This document shows, piece by piece, positions 25,632-33,884 of a stretch of 35,631 nucleotides of DNA. This DNA is from Chlorobiales bacterium. GTDB taxonomy: Bacteria > Bacteroidota > Chlorobiia > Chlorobiales > Chlorobiaceae. The notes beneath the pieces are model-generated. The model was not told the origin of the DNA. It was given only the letters and a program-made list of their open reading frames with translations, and made no database searches. Within the stretch, counting starts at the first letter, position 1. Every line of letters begins with the position of its first letter. A program made the translations under genes and the position numbers. Where the stretch lies: NCBI GenBank assembly GCA_026390855.1, contig JAPLFE010000114.1, positions 1 through 35,631 on the forward strand, written 5' to 3'.

Positions 25632-26446
25632 TTACATATTCTTGTGATATATCTCCCCATGCCGATCAACAGCAAGATATCCCATCCCTGAATTTTCGAG
25701 AAAATCCAACCCATCCGTCTCTTTCAACATTGCTATAGTCGAAAAACTCCCCGCTGTAAGAGCTAAAGGAGCCACAACCGTTACTGATCGCCAATGTGTC
25801 CACTTGTCGCCAATGCCCCGGTATAAAGTGGAATCGAGGCAATTGTACGATTTTTATGCCGAGGATCCTGGATCCCTATCATCCATGGGCTTCCGTCAAC
25901 CTTCGGACCCACAACCCTTATATCTCCTGCAAGGTTAACGTAGCCATACCTCACCCCCTTCCCATAAACCAAAGCAGCTGCCCTGTCAGCGGCATACTCC
26001 TTACCGAATCCACCAAAGTCAAGCTCCATACCCAAGGAAGGAAGACGAACGGTATTGTCCTGCCGTTCAACACGCTGCCATGAAATCAAGCTAAGTTGTT
26101 TAGACAGTAATTCCTGTTCAGGCACAAAAGCCTTTCTGAAATCCCATGCTTTGCGCAGAACACCCGCTGTAATATCAAACAGTCCGTTGCTGCTTTCGTA
26201 GAGAGTGTCAGCATACTGAAATAAGGAAAACGTCTCATCATCACACTCAACACAACCATGACCTGCTGCAGTATTTATTCGTGAAACAATACTTTCAGGC
26301 CTGTATCGGGAATACTTACGCTCTATTCTCGAGACTTCTTCAATGGCACTCCCAGCAATAGATTGCGCTTCTTTTTTACTTTCAGCCGCAAGAACTATCT
26401 CACAGCCACTTCCCATGGCTTCAAATCCAAAATGAAAAACATCCAT
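25632..26446 (-). pseudogene. apbE: ApbE-type FAD:protein FMN transferase, broken by internal deletion and frameshift
   Basis: The frame from the ATG at 26446 (TTG at 26455 possible) matches ApbE: FEAMGSGCEIVLA, RKYSRYRPESIVSRIN, ELDFGGFGKEYAADRAA, VNLAGDIRVVGP and ALATSG. Directly after ALATSG it runs out of frame and stops at 25781. The true C-terminus continues in another frame (THWRSVTVVAPLALTAGSFS...GMGYLAVDRHGEIYHKNM) and stops at 25632. The stretch normally lying between, with the H-I-x-D-P-R-T-G motif that binds metal and flavin, is absent. So about 25 codons are lost and the frame is broken. It is the last gene of the first TlpA-DUF4266-DUF3570 cassette, 25 bp after DUF3570 copy b. 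No signal peptide is visible. Confidence 0.85.
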
Positions 26447-26471
26447 GCTATTCAATTATCCAGTCAACACC

Positions 26472-27653
26472 TTAAAACTTTTTCGAGAACCCGACCTGAA
26501 TGCTCCTAGCTCCAAATGGTGCTAATCCCGAGTCGCCGTTACTATTCAGGCCCCATTTACTTCTCTGCTCATATTCCTCATATTTAAAGTCAAGCAACCA
26601 ATTAGGATTCAATTGTTTACTAACTTTTAACCCCAGAGTAATCGCGCCAAAAGCAGACATGCGCTGGTCTTCTGAATAATAAACAGCACCTGTAGGTGGT
26701 GGAGTCGGTTGCGTTGGATCAGCTTTTTCAACTGCTCCAACACCTACATAAAAGTCAGCTTCACTTTGACTGTAAAGTCGGAGTAATGGCGTAACAGTCC
26801 AGCCATGTCGCAATGGCTGAACATATTCAGCATCAAAAGTATGCGCCCGAATACCAAATGTATCCGAATAATATCGATAAGAGAGCTTGGCTGTACCGTC
26901 CGTTATGTCAAAATGATGATTCCATCGGGTTAAAAGCGTTGTATTGTTACGCTCGGTTGGCCTGTTATCATAGAGTTTATAGTGATCCGAAAAATCACTG
27001 TTTCCGTTGGAGTAACCCAGATTAAGCTGAACGATATCACTCTTCGTTAATACTCTGGTAATTCCAAAAATCCCTGCATAGACTTTCTTTTTATATTCAA
27101 TATTTGGCAAAGTAACAGGATTGATGTCATCACTGTTCAGACTTCCTCCAAGCGTAAATGTTGTATTTTTATCTTCAGTTGACAGACTCCCTTGAACAGA
27201 GTAACCTCGTGAAAGGTAATCGGTCTCCTTTGAATAGCTGGTACCGAAACTCAATGTTCCGTTTGCAAAGTAGCGTGTAAGCTCGATATCGAGAGCGCGT
27301 CGTAAATCAGTCATCTTTGTCAAACCCGAGGAATGATAAGTAGGAGAAGCGCCAGAAACTGAATCAGATGTGTACGTCGTTCCTAGAGACCATTCACCGG
27401 CAACAGGCACTAAAGCCATCATTGAGTAGGCATTAACCCCCATACGACTTGATGAGCCAGCTGAAGATGCACCGGTTATAACACTTACGCCATCACCAAT
27501 CTGACTCTCTTGATAATGAAGATATTTAAAGTTTACCACACCCTGATCAGGAGCTGCTTCAGCATACGCAAACTGAAGGGAAGGTAGTGCCATAGCGGCT
27601 GAAACAAGAGCAGCACCAAGAATGGCCGAGGTTGTTGTCGATGCCGAAGCCAT
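26472..27653 (-). CDS. DUF3570 protein, copy b (predicted outer-membrane beta-barrel)
   Basis: About 393 residues from the ATG at 27653, chosen because MASASTTTSAILGAAL aligns with the signal peptide of copy a; an ATG at 27677 has a better ribosome-binding site (AAAGG) and would add eight residues. The signal peptide ends near AYAEA. The rest alternates short amphipathic strands and turns, ending in a terminal Phe (IQVGFSKKF), the hallmark of an outer-membrane barrel. It carries TYTSDSVSGASPTYHSSG (27339-27365), like the ApbE flavinylation motif D-x-x-[ST]-G-A-[TS]. It sits between copy a and the apbE remnant. Function of the family is not established. Confidence 0.8.
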   Translation of the reverse strand: MASASTTTSAILGAALVSAAMALPSLQFAYAEAAPDQGVVNFKYLHYQESQIGDGVSVITGASSAGSSSRMGVNAYSMMALVPVAGEWSLGTTYTSDSVSGASPTYHSSGLTKMTDLRRALDIELTRYFANGTLSFGTSYSKETDYLSRGYSVQGSLSTEDKNTTFTLGGSLNSDDINPVTLPNIEYKKKVYAGIFGITRVLTKSDIVQLNLGYSNGNSDFSDHYKLYDNRPTERNNTTLLTRWNHHFDITDGTAKLSYRYYSDTFGIRAHTFDAEYVQPLRHGWTVTPLLRLYSQSEADFYVGVGAVEKADPTQPTPPPTGAVYYSEDQRMSAFGAITLGLKVSKQLNPNWLLDFKYEEYEQRSKWGLNSNGDSGLAPFGARSIQVGFSKKF

Positions 27654-27695
27654 CTTTACTCGAAAAAAGTCGCCCATGAACCTTTATCAGCCTTG

Positions 27696-28940
27696 TTAAA
27701 ATTGCCTGGATACACCAATCTGAATACTTCTTGCCTTAAAGGGAGTTAGCCCCTTATCCCCACCACCTGACAAACTCCACTGAGCACGTTGCTCGTACTG
27801 CTCATATTTGGCATCAACAAGCCAATCTTTGTTTATCTGCTTGCTTACCTTTAAGCCTGCAGTAATTGCGCCAAAAGACGACAACCGCTGATCTTCGGAA
27901 TAATATACAGCATCTGCAGGTGGTGGAGTCGGTTGCGTTGGATCAGCTGCCTCAGCAGTTGCAACAGAAATATAAAAATCCGCCTCGTTCTGAGTATAAA
28001 ACCGGAGTAAAGGCGTGAGTGTCCAACCTTTATACAATGGCTGAACATACTCAGCATCAAAAGTATGTGCCCTTATACCAAAGGTGTCGGAATAATAGCG
28101 ATAAGAGAGATGGACAGTCCCATCTGTTCCATTATCATCAAAATGGTGATTCCATCGAGCCAAAGCCGTAAAACTGTTTCGATCTCTTGGCCTGTTATCG
28201 TTGAGCTTATACGGATCAGAGTAATAGCCATTCCCCTTGGAATACCCAAAATTGAGTTGCACAATATCCTGCGGAGTTAACACTCTCGTAACCCCGATCA
28301 ATCCAGCCGCAACCTGCTTTTTCTCATCAAGATTCGGTTGGGTTACAGGATTTATTGAATCATTATTAAAGGCACCACCAAGTGTAAATGTTGTGTTTTT
28401 ATCTTCCGTTGAAAGACTGCCCTGAACATTGAAACCGCGGGATATATAATCGGTCTCCTTGGAATAACTGGTACCAAAACTTACACTACCCCTTGAAAAA
28501 TATCGGGTAAGCTGCACATCAAGTGCACGTCGTAAATCAGTCATCTTTACCAATCCAGAAGAATGATATGTTGGAGATGCTCCTGATACTGAATCAGAAG
28601 TATATGTAGTTCCTACAGACCATTCACCAGCAATAGGAACCAGTGCCGTAACGGAGTAAGCATTAACCCCGATCCTATCTTGAAAACCAGACGCTGATGT
28701 TCCTGACATGCCAGATGACGCCACTTTAGATGCCCCTGATAGAGCATTAACGACATTAGTGCTGCTCCCGGATTGACCGACTATACCTTGACTATCCTGA
28801 TAATTAAGATATTTAAAGCTGACAACACCTCGTTCCGGTGCCGCTTCAGCATAAGCAAACTGTAACGACGGCAATGCCATTGCAGCAGTTACAAGGGCGG
28901 CACTAAAAACTGTTGACTTTGTTGTTGAAACCGATGCCAT
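27696..28940 (-). CDS. DUF3570 protein, copy a (predicted outer-membrane beta-barrel)
   Basis: 414 residues from the ATG at 28940, which has AGGGGA upstream and a signal peptide (MASVSTTKSTVFSAALVTAA, cleavage near AYAEA). An in-frame start at 29051 would run back through the DUF4266 gene and is unlikely. Beta-strand-rich, ending SIQIGVSRQF with terminal Phe. Close to copy b through most of its length (STEDKNTTFTLGG, YRYYSDTFGIRAHTFDAEYV, DPTQPTPPP). It also has an extra Ser/Gly-rich insert after YLNYQDSQ holding a second SGAS. The main DSVSGASPT is at 28569-28595. It starts 25 bp after the lipoprotein gene. Confidence 0.82.
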   Translation of the reverse strand: MASVSTTKSTVFSAALVTAAMALPSLQFAYAEAAPERGVVSFKYLNYQDSQGIVGQSGSSTNVVNALSGASKVASSGMSGTSASGFQDRIGVNAYSVTALVPIAGEWSVGTTYTSDSVSGASPTYHSSGLVKMTDLRRALDVQLTRYFSRGSVSFGTSYSKETDYISRGFNVQGSLSTEDKNTTFTLGGAFNNDSINPVTQPNLDEKKQVAAGLIGVTRVLTPQDIVQLNFGYSKGNGYYSDPYKLNDNRPRDRNSFTALARWNHHFDDNGTDGTVHLSYRYYSDTFGIRAHTFDAEYVQPLYKGWTLTPLLRFYTQNEADFYISVATAEAADPTQPTPPPADAVYYSEDQRLSSFGAITAGLKVSKQINKDWLVDAKYEQYEQRAQWSLSGGGDKGLTPFKARSIQIGVSRQF

Positions 28941-28965
28941 AGCATTCCCCTTTATTAAGATTACA

Positions 28966-29205
28966 TCAATTACATCCGCATCCACCACCGCCAACTCCAG
29001 CTCCGCCGGAAGCAGCTTCTTTGCTGCTGTAAATATGCTCCGTGTAAGCATTATCTAGCTTATCACCCTCAAAAGTCATTTCAGGTCGAGCCAGAGTCTC
29101 TTTTTCCCATGGCTGAACTGCCGTTCCCAGCGCACACCCCGACAAGCCCATCATAACCAGCAGCAGCAGGGCATAAATCGGTTTTTGTAGTACTTTTATT
29201 TTCAT
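28966..29205 (-). CDS. DUF4266 small lipoprotein with Cys-Gly-Cys-Asn tail, copy 1
   Basis: 79 residues. The lipobox LSGC (Cys at 24) follows a hydrophobic signal. The mature part begins ALGTAVQPWEKETLARPEMT, continues TEHIYSSKEAASGG, and ends with GVGGGGCGCN at the very C-terminus. GGAGG lies 7 nt before its ATG within the end of the TlpA gene, and the two genes overlap by 4 bp. Predicted to be anchored in the outer or inner membrane facing the periplasm. The two tail cysteines could bind a metal or form a redox-active pair served by the neighbouring thioredoxin. Function unknown. Confidence 0.85.
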   Translation of the reverse strand: MKIKVLQKPIYALLLLVMMGLSGCALGTAVQPWEKETLARPEMTFEGDKLDNAYTEHIYSSKEAASGGAGVGGGGCGCN

Positions 29206-29720
29206 TTGTTTGCCTCCAAAGCAGCCTTAATTTGTTTTTCGAGACTCTCCCTGTCAGACTCTTTAAATCCTAAATGCTGGAAAACAATCCTGCCATCCCT
29301 GCCAATAAGAAAACTTGTCGGCATCCCCTTTACTCCGTAAATTTTTGGGGTCAAGCCCTTGGAATCAAATGCAACAGTAAATTTTGCAGGAATCTGTGCC
29401 AGAAACTTTTTAGCATCCTCATTTTTTGCATCAAGATTAACACCGATAATCTGCAAACCCTGCGCCCTGTATTTTTCCTGCATAGCATTCATCCAGGAAA
29501 ACGATTGTCTGCAAGGCCCACACCATGAAGCCCAGAAATCAACATAGACTACAGAACCAGCCGTAGTCGAAAGTTTTACTGTACCCTTTGTACCCGGTAG
29601 TTCAAAATCAGGAGCTTTACTACCTGCATCCAAGGCGTATATGTTCCCACTGAAGTTCATGCAAATAAAAAAAACAAGCAGGATAAATCCCCTGAAATGG
29701 TTACGATAAATATTACTCAT
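29202..29720 (-). CDS. TlpA/ResA-like periplasmic thioredoxin, copy 1
   Basis: 172 residues from the ATG at 29720, which aligns with the start of copy 2; the longer frame to 29798 begins with GTG and adds 26 residues. A signal sequence or membrane anchor (GFILLVFFICMNFSGNIYAL) is followed by GSKAPDFELPG and the active site WASWCGPCRQS. VKGMPTSFLIGRDG supplies the cis-Pro loop. TlpA-type proteins reduce periplasmic disulfides, usually fed by DsbD or CcdA, and dsbD lies in the same direction 3.6 kb downstream. Translationally coupled to the DUF4266 lipoprotein, which is therefore a likely partner. Confidence 0.87.
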   Translation of the reverse strand: MSNIYRNHFRGFILLVFFICMNFSGNIYALDAGSKAPDFELPGTKGTVKLSTTAGSVVYVDFWASWCGPCRQSFSWMNAMQEKYRAQGLQIIGVNLDAKNEDAKKFLAQIPAKFTVAFDSKGLTPKIYGVKGMPTSFLIGRDGRIVFQHLGFKESDRESLEKQIKAALEANK

Positions 29721-29798
29721 AGTGAAATAGAATTTAGTTGATGAAATAAGGCCAAAGAAGCCAATGGCCTGTATAATAAAAATGGCACTATATACCAC

Positions 29799-30404
29799 TA
29801 TTCGAGCCTTCCATTAAAACACACAGATTCAACCCAGAGTCATTTAATCTCCAGAAAGAGTGCTGCATTTTGATGCAACAAAAAAAATTAGGCTATAAGC
29901 GGGAAATAATCAAGCGAGAAATGAAAAGTAAAAACCTGTAAGCGATATCTATACAAGCATAAACAGCACAATAAAATTATCATAATCATAAGTTCTGTAC
30001 TCAATAAATATACAATGACTCATAATAAAAACACATGGCGACAAACTACTCAACTAATGAGCATCTCATATCAAGAAATATCTTCAATAAAAAAAATTTA
30101 ACAATTGTTACTCATAAAAACAAGTATAGAAGAAAATAATGCTCGTATTCCATACGAATGTGAACCACAAAAAAAGTCTTAATTCAGAGGAATTTACAAA
30201 AACAGGTTCACATTGTATTGGAAAGCTTATATTCTCCTTTTGTCCGTAACTTAAAACCTTTTTAGCTGGTGTTACAGAAAACGAAGGGACATCTTTACAT
30301 TTCTTTTCATCAGCTTAACCCTAATTCATGAATTATTCAAGATTTTCAAGTTCACTCTTTATCACTTATAAGCTGCATGATGCAAAAATATCTATACAAC
30401 CGTT
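29799..30404. other. Intergenic region upstream of the first TlpA cassette
   Basis: About 600 bp, very AT-rich, stops in all frames. It holds TTAACAATTGTTA (30098-30110), a copy of the palindrome found upstream of the second cassette, and should carry the promoter for the minus-strand cassette. No gene or known RNA recognised. Confidence 0.4.
30098..30110. promoter_or_regulatory. Palindromic motif upstream of cassette 1
   Basis: TTAACAATTGTTA, matching the centre of the longer palindrome at 34484-34509. It sits about 380 bp before the first TlpA gene, further than the second copy (about 90-110 bp from its gene). A candidate operator, though AT-rich palindromes arise by chance. Confidence 0.35.
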
Positions 30405-32222
30405 TCAAATGATAAACCACGCGAGAACACCCAGTATCCCGACACCTGCTAAGACTGGTTCCGTACTGCTATTTCCATTTCCTGTAACAGGATTAGGTAA
30501 CGGCACTGTGGAAAAATCATAAGGCATAGTGCTGACAAAATCATTTCCTGCTAGGTCGTGAATCGATCCCTGTCCAAACGTAACGAAGTAGTGGGTACCA
30601 TGTGCTAGATCATGAGTTGGGTTGATTGTAAGCGAAGATCCTGAAATTGAAATACTTTCCGTCATTAAGTCATCAGAACTTGCAACAACTGGTCCTGTTG
30701 CCGAATCACTGTGAATAGCAATTGTTCCTGTACCCTTCTGAATAGCTTCACTGAAGGCCAGAACAATGTCACTGCCAACACTGATATCGTTAGCTCCACC
30801 AACCGGACTGAAAGTAACAATTGTCGGTGGGGTAATATCAGCTTTTACAACCGCTGCAGACGTTGAAAAATCATAGCCCGTTGTGCCTGCATAGTGATTT
30901 CCGGCCACATCCTTAATAGAACCTGCCGCTAAGGTAACAAAGTAATGCGCTCCGTTCGCTAAATCCGCCGTTGGATTAAGAGTAAGGGTATTCCCCGAAA
31001 CAGTCAGGTTTGTACTTGATGCTGCATCGTAACTTGCAACAAGCGCACCGGTAGCTGAACCACTGTGCAGCTCAATCAAACCTGTACCCCTCTGCACAGC
31101 TTCACTGAAAGTGATAACAATATCGCTCCCAACAGCTATACCAGTTGCTCCATCCGCTGGACTGTAGGTTGAAATCGTCGGAGGGGTAGTGTCTCCCGTG
31201 ACAACCGCTGCAGACGTTGAAAAATCATAGCCCGTTGTGCCTGCATAATGGTTTCCAGCCACATCCTTTATAGAACCTGCCGCTAAGGTAACAAAGTAAT
31301 GCGCTCCATTCACTAAATCTGCCGTCGGATTAATGGTAAGCGTATTACCTGAAACATTTAGGTTTGTGCTTGACGCAGCATCGTAACTCGCAACAAGTGT
31401 TCCTGTAGCAGAACCGCTGTGCAGTTCAATCACGCCCGTCCCCCTCTGTACTGCTTCACTGAAAGTTAGAACAATGTCACTACCAACAGCTATACCCGCG
31501 GCGCCTATCGCTGGGCTAAATGCAGAAACAGTCGGCGGAGTAGTATCTGGGGCTGCTATAGTCGAAAAGTCATAGGCTGTTGTACCAGCATAATTGTTTC
31601 CAGCCAAATCCTTGATAGAGCCTGCGGCTAGCGTGACAAAGTAATGTGTACCATTCGCTAAATCACCCGTAGGGTTAATGGTAAGCGTATTCCCCGAAAA
31701 AGTAAGGTTTGTGCTTGACGCCGCATCGTAACTTGCCACAAGCGCACCTGTAGCCGAACCACTGTGCAGTTCAATCAAACCAGCTCCTTTCTGCACTGTT
31801 TCACTGAAAGTAATAACAATGTTGCTTCCAACAGTGATGCCTGTCGAACCCACCGATGGACTGTATGCAGAAATCGTCGGTGGTGTTGTGTCTGTAGGGG
31901 GAGCTGGGGTTCCATATGACAACGTAACTGTTTTGTCAGAGAATACCAGTGTTTCAATACTAGTCAGATTAAAAGTAAGCTTTGTACCGCCACTACTTGC
32001 CCCTGATACAACAATTACTCCATTAGCATCAACGGGAGCTATTGTAAATCCCCCACTCAAAAAAGGTGTATTGTACGAAGTTTTACCATTATTATTCAAA
32101 TACAACGTATCGTTTCCGTCGAGGCCATTGAAATTATAAACATCTCCGCTACGCGGTTCACCCCATTGGGAGATTGAAATGTTATCCGCACCAGTTGAAC
32201 CTGTCCAGCTTCTTGTAGCCAT
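30405..32222 (-). CDS. Surface/secreted protein with four SbsA-like Ig (Big_5) repeats
   Basis: 605 residues, with AGGAGG 5 nt before the ATG. No Sec signal peptide. The first ~105 residues resemble RTX-type openings (SWTGSTGADNISISQW, NFNGLDGNDTLYL). Four Ig-like repeats follow, at about 111-225, 226-343, 344-461 and 462-575. Each has (D)TTPPTxSxxSPxxGxxxIxVGS, IVITFSEAVQRGTG, IELHSGSATG, GAHYFVTLAAGSIKD and YDFST. The C-terminus is NSSTEPVLAGVGILGVLAWF plus two Ile, a hydrophobic tail that may anchor the protein or act as an export signal. Lack of a Sec signal and the RTX-like start suggest type I secretion. It lies on the same strand, beyond cassette 2. Confidence 0.85.
   Translation of the reverse strand: MATRSWTGSTGADNISISQWGEPRSGDVYNFNGLDGNDTLYLNNNGKTSYNTPFLSGGFTIAPVDANGVIVVSGASSGGTKLTFNLTSIETLVFSDKTVTLSYGTPAPPTDTTPPTISAYSPSVGSTGITVGSNIVITFSETVQKGAGLIELHSGSATGALVASYDAASSTNLTFSGNTLTINPTGDLANGTHYFVTLAAGSIKDLAGNNYAGTTAYDFSTIAAPDTTPPTVSAFSPAIGAAGIAVGSDIVLTFSEAVQRGTGVIELHSGSATGTLVASYDAASSTNLNVSGNTLTINPTADLVNGAHYFVTLAAGSIKDVAGNHYAGTTGYDFSTSAAVVTGDTTPPTISTYSPADGATGIAVGSDIVITFSEAVQRGTGLIELHSGSATGALVASYDAASSTNLTVSGNTLTLNPTADLANGAHYFVTLAAGSIKDVAGNHYAGTTGYDFSTSAAVVKADITPPTIVTFSPVGGANDISVGSDIVLAFSEAIQKGTGTIAIHSDSATGPVVASSDDLMTESISISGSSLTINPTHDLAHGTHYFVTFGQGSIHDLAGNDFVSTMPYDFSTVPLPNPVTGNGNSSTEPVLAGVGILGVLAWFII
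30489..31920 (-). repeat. Tandem DNA repeats encoding the Ig domains
   Basis: Four repeat units of about 345-354 bp. The middle two are nearly identical in DNA: for example the stretches beginning ACAACCGCTGCAGACG at 30847 and 31201 lie exactly 354 bp apart. The outer two have diverged. Such arrays are prone to copy-number change and assembly collapse. Confidence 0.75.
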
Positions 32223-32358
32223 TTTTCCTCCTGTATTTATGAAATGTTTAGTTACCGCTGTACAGCATGTTTAAGTGCTGTAAAAAATCCTTCATTCCTA
32301 TAATTAGAACCATGACTCGCTATCGCTGATCATTATTGAAATAGGACGATAGATCTCT

Positions 32359-32385
32359 CTTGAAGCCATTGCAAATGGCTTCAAG
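32359..32385. terminator. Strong hairpin downstream of DUF3570 copy c
   Basis: CTTGAAGCCATT, loop GCA, AATGGCTTCAAG: perfect 12-bp stem, 110 bp past the stop of the minus-strand DUF3570 gene and upstream of the Ig-repeat gene. There is no T-run on either side, so it may be a processing site or a weak terminator, not a classical one. Confidence 0.5.
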
Positions 32386-32494
32386 CTCTTCAGAAGTTTG
32401 TTATAATGTTATGTGATCAAATGGTTGCCGCCCCACTTTTCCGACCAAAAAATCCCGTTTGGTAACCAGAAGTAGTAAGTATCAAGCCTAGGAG

Positions 32495-33616
32495 CTAAAA
32501 AACTCGCGACAAGCCAAGTTGAAAACTTCTTGCATTGAATGGAGCTAAGCCCTGGTCACCCCCACCAGTTATGCACCATCCTGCACGCTGCTTATAATCC
32601 TCGAATTTTGCATCAACCAACCAATCCTTAGCAATCTTTTTTTCGATTTTTATACCAACTGAAAGTGCGCCAAAAGCTGAGAGACGCTGATCCAATGAAT
32701 AATACGAGGGTAGGGTAGTTCCTGGAACAGGCAGATATGGCAGATAAAAGTTTGCCGCGGTCTGAGAGTAAAATCTGACCAAGGGAGTAACCGTCCATTC
32801 ATGAGGTAACGGCTGGACATATTCAATACCAACTGTATGTGCATTAATTCCGAAAGTATCGGTATAATAGCGATATGAGAGTCTGGTCGTTCCATCAGTT
32901 CCTTCATAATGATGGTTCCATCTGGTCATGACCGTCTTGCTTTCTCGCTTATCAGGCCTTTCGTCATATAACTTGTATGGATCGCTGTAATAGCCATTGC
33001 CCTTAGAATATCCAAAGTTTAGCTGTACGATATCCTGCTTTGTCAAGACCTTTGTAACCCCAACCAGCGCAGCGGCGACACTTTTGTCGTAAAAGGAAGT
33101 TTTATCGTTGGATGGATTGATGGTATCAGTAGTATAACTTCCGCCAAACGCAAAAGTAGTATTCTTATCTTCCGTCGAAATACTTTCCTGAACTGAATAG
33201 CTCCGAGAAATGTAATCGTTTTCACTAGAATAGCTACTTCCGAGGGTAAGTGTTCCTTTCGCATAATATCGGGTGACGCTCAGATCAACCGCTTGCCGGT
33301 TTTCTTTTATTGCCGAAGCACCAGAAACTATGTGTGAATGATATTCAGGAGATGCACCAGAAACAGAATCATTGGTGTACGTTGTACTAATAGACCATTT
33401 ACCTCCTATCGGCGCCATTGCCATAACAGAATAAGCATTAACACTGATCCGCTCCTGGTCAGGTTGGCTATCCTGATAATTCAGGTATTTGAAACTGACG
33501 ATGCCGTGTTCTGGCACAGCTTCAGCAAACGCGGAATGATATGAAGGGAGTGTCATTGCTGCAGCAAAAATTGCAGCCCCGATAACATTTGTTTTTATGG
33601 TCGTGTCTGATTTCAT
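32495..33616 (-). CDS. DUF3570 protein, copy c (predicted outer-membrane beta-barrel)
   Basis: 373 residues from the ATG at 33616 (MKSDTTIKTNVIGAAIFAAA, signal peptide ending near AFAEA). An earlier ATG at 33664 would overlap the lipoprotein gene. Strand-rich, ends SFQLGLSRVF with terminal Phe. Clearly related to copies a and b but more distant: it shares SVSESTEDKNTTF-like blocks, YRYYTDTFGINAHTVGIEYV and GGGDQGLAPFNARS, and lacks the TQPTPPP segment. The flavinylation-like motif is DSVSGASPE (33344-33370), with Glu where copies a and b have Thr. A second VSGAS follows a few residues later. No apbE accompanies this cassette. Confidence 0.82.
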   Translation of the reverse strand: MKSDTTIKTNVIGAAIFAAAMTLPSYHSAFAEAVPEHGIVSFKYLNYQDSQPDQERISVNAYSVMAMAPIGGKWSISTTYTNDSVSGASPEYHSHIVSGASAIKENRQAVDLSVTRYYAKGTLTLGSSYSSENDYISRSYSVQESISTEDKNTTFAFGGSYTTDTINPSNDKTSFYDKSVAAALVGVTKVLTKQDIVQLNFGYSKGNGYYSDPYKLYDERPDKRESKTVMTRWNHHYEGTDGTTRLSYRYYTDTFGINAHTVGIEYVQPLPHEWTVTPLVRFYSQTAANFYLPYLPVPGTTLPSYYSLDQRLSAFGALSVGIKIEKKIAKDWLVDAKFEDYKQRAGWCITGGGDQGLAPFNARSFQLGLSRVF

Positions 33617-33644
33617 GGGAGTATTCCGAATTTTATATATTACT

Positions 33645-33884
33645 TTAATTGCAACCACATCCACCGCCGCCTACTCCAGCACCGCCCGAAGCAGACTCTT
33701 TGCTGCTGTAAATATGCTCAGTGTACTTAGTATCAAGTTGATCACCCTCAAAAGTCATTTCAGGTCGAGCGAGAACCTCTTTCTCCCATGGCTGAACTGC
33801 AGTCCCAATTGTACATCCCGACAAAACCAGCATGAGTATCAAAAGCAAAGCATGAAATGGATTTTGCAAAATTTGAATTTTCAT
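33645..33884 (-). CDS. DUF4266 small lipoprotein with Cys-Gly-Cys-Asn tail, copy 2
   Basis: 79 residues, the paralogue of the lipoprotein at 28966. Lipobox LSGC, then TIGTAVQPWEKEVLARPEMT, TEHIYSSKESASGG and the same GVGGGGCGCN tail. By eye only seven of the 56 mature residues differ from copy 1, none in the tail. GGAGG lies 8 nt before the ATG. It overlaps the TlpA copy 2 gene by 4 bp, exactly as in cassette 1. The conserved tail and arrangement argue that both copies are under selection. Confidence 0.85.
   Translation of the reverse strand: MKIQILQNPFHALLLILMLVLSGCTIGTAVQPWEKEVLARPEMTFEGDQLDTKYTEHIYSSKESASGGAGVGGGGCGCN

Noticed and set aside
30489-31920. Regular repeats considered as a CRISPR-like array
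   Set aside because: Unit length is about 345-354 bp and the repeats encode Ig-like domains; there are no short repeats with unique spacers.
33344-33370. Reading the T-to-E change in DUF3570 copy c as loss of the FMN acceptor
   Set aside because: The established acceptor is the residue right after G-A (Ser here), which is retained; only the +2 position differs.
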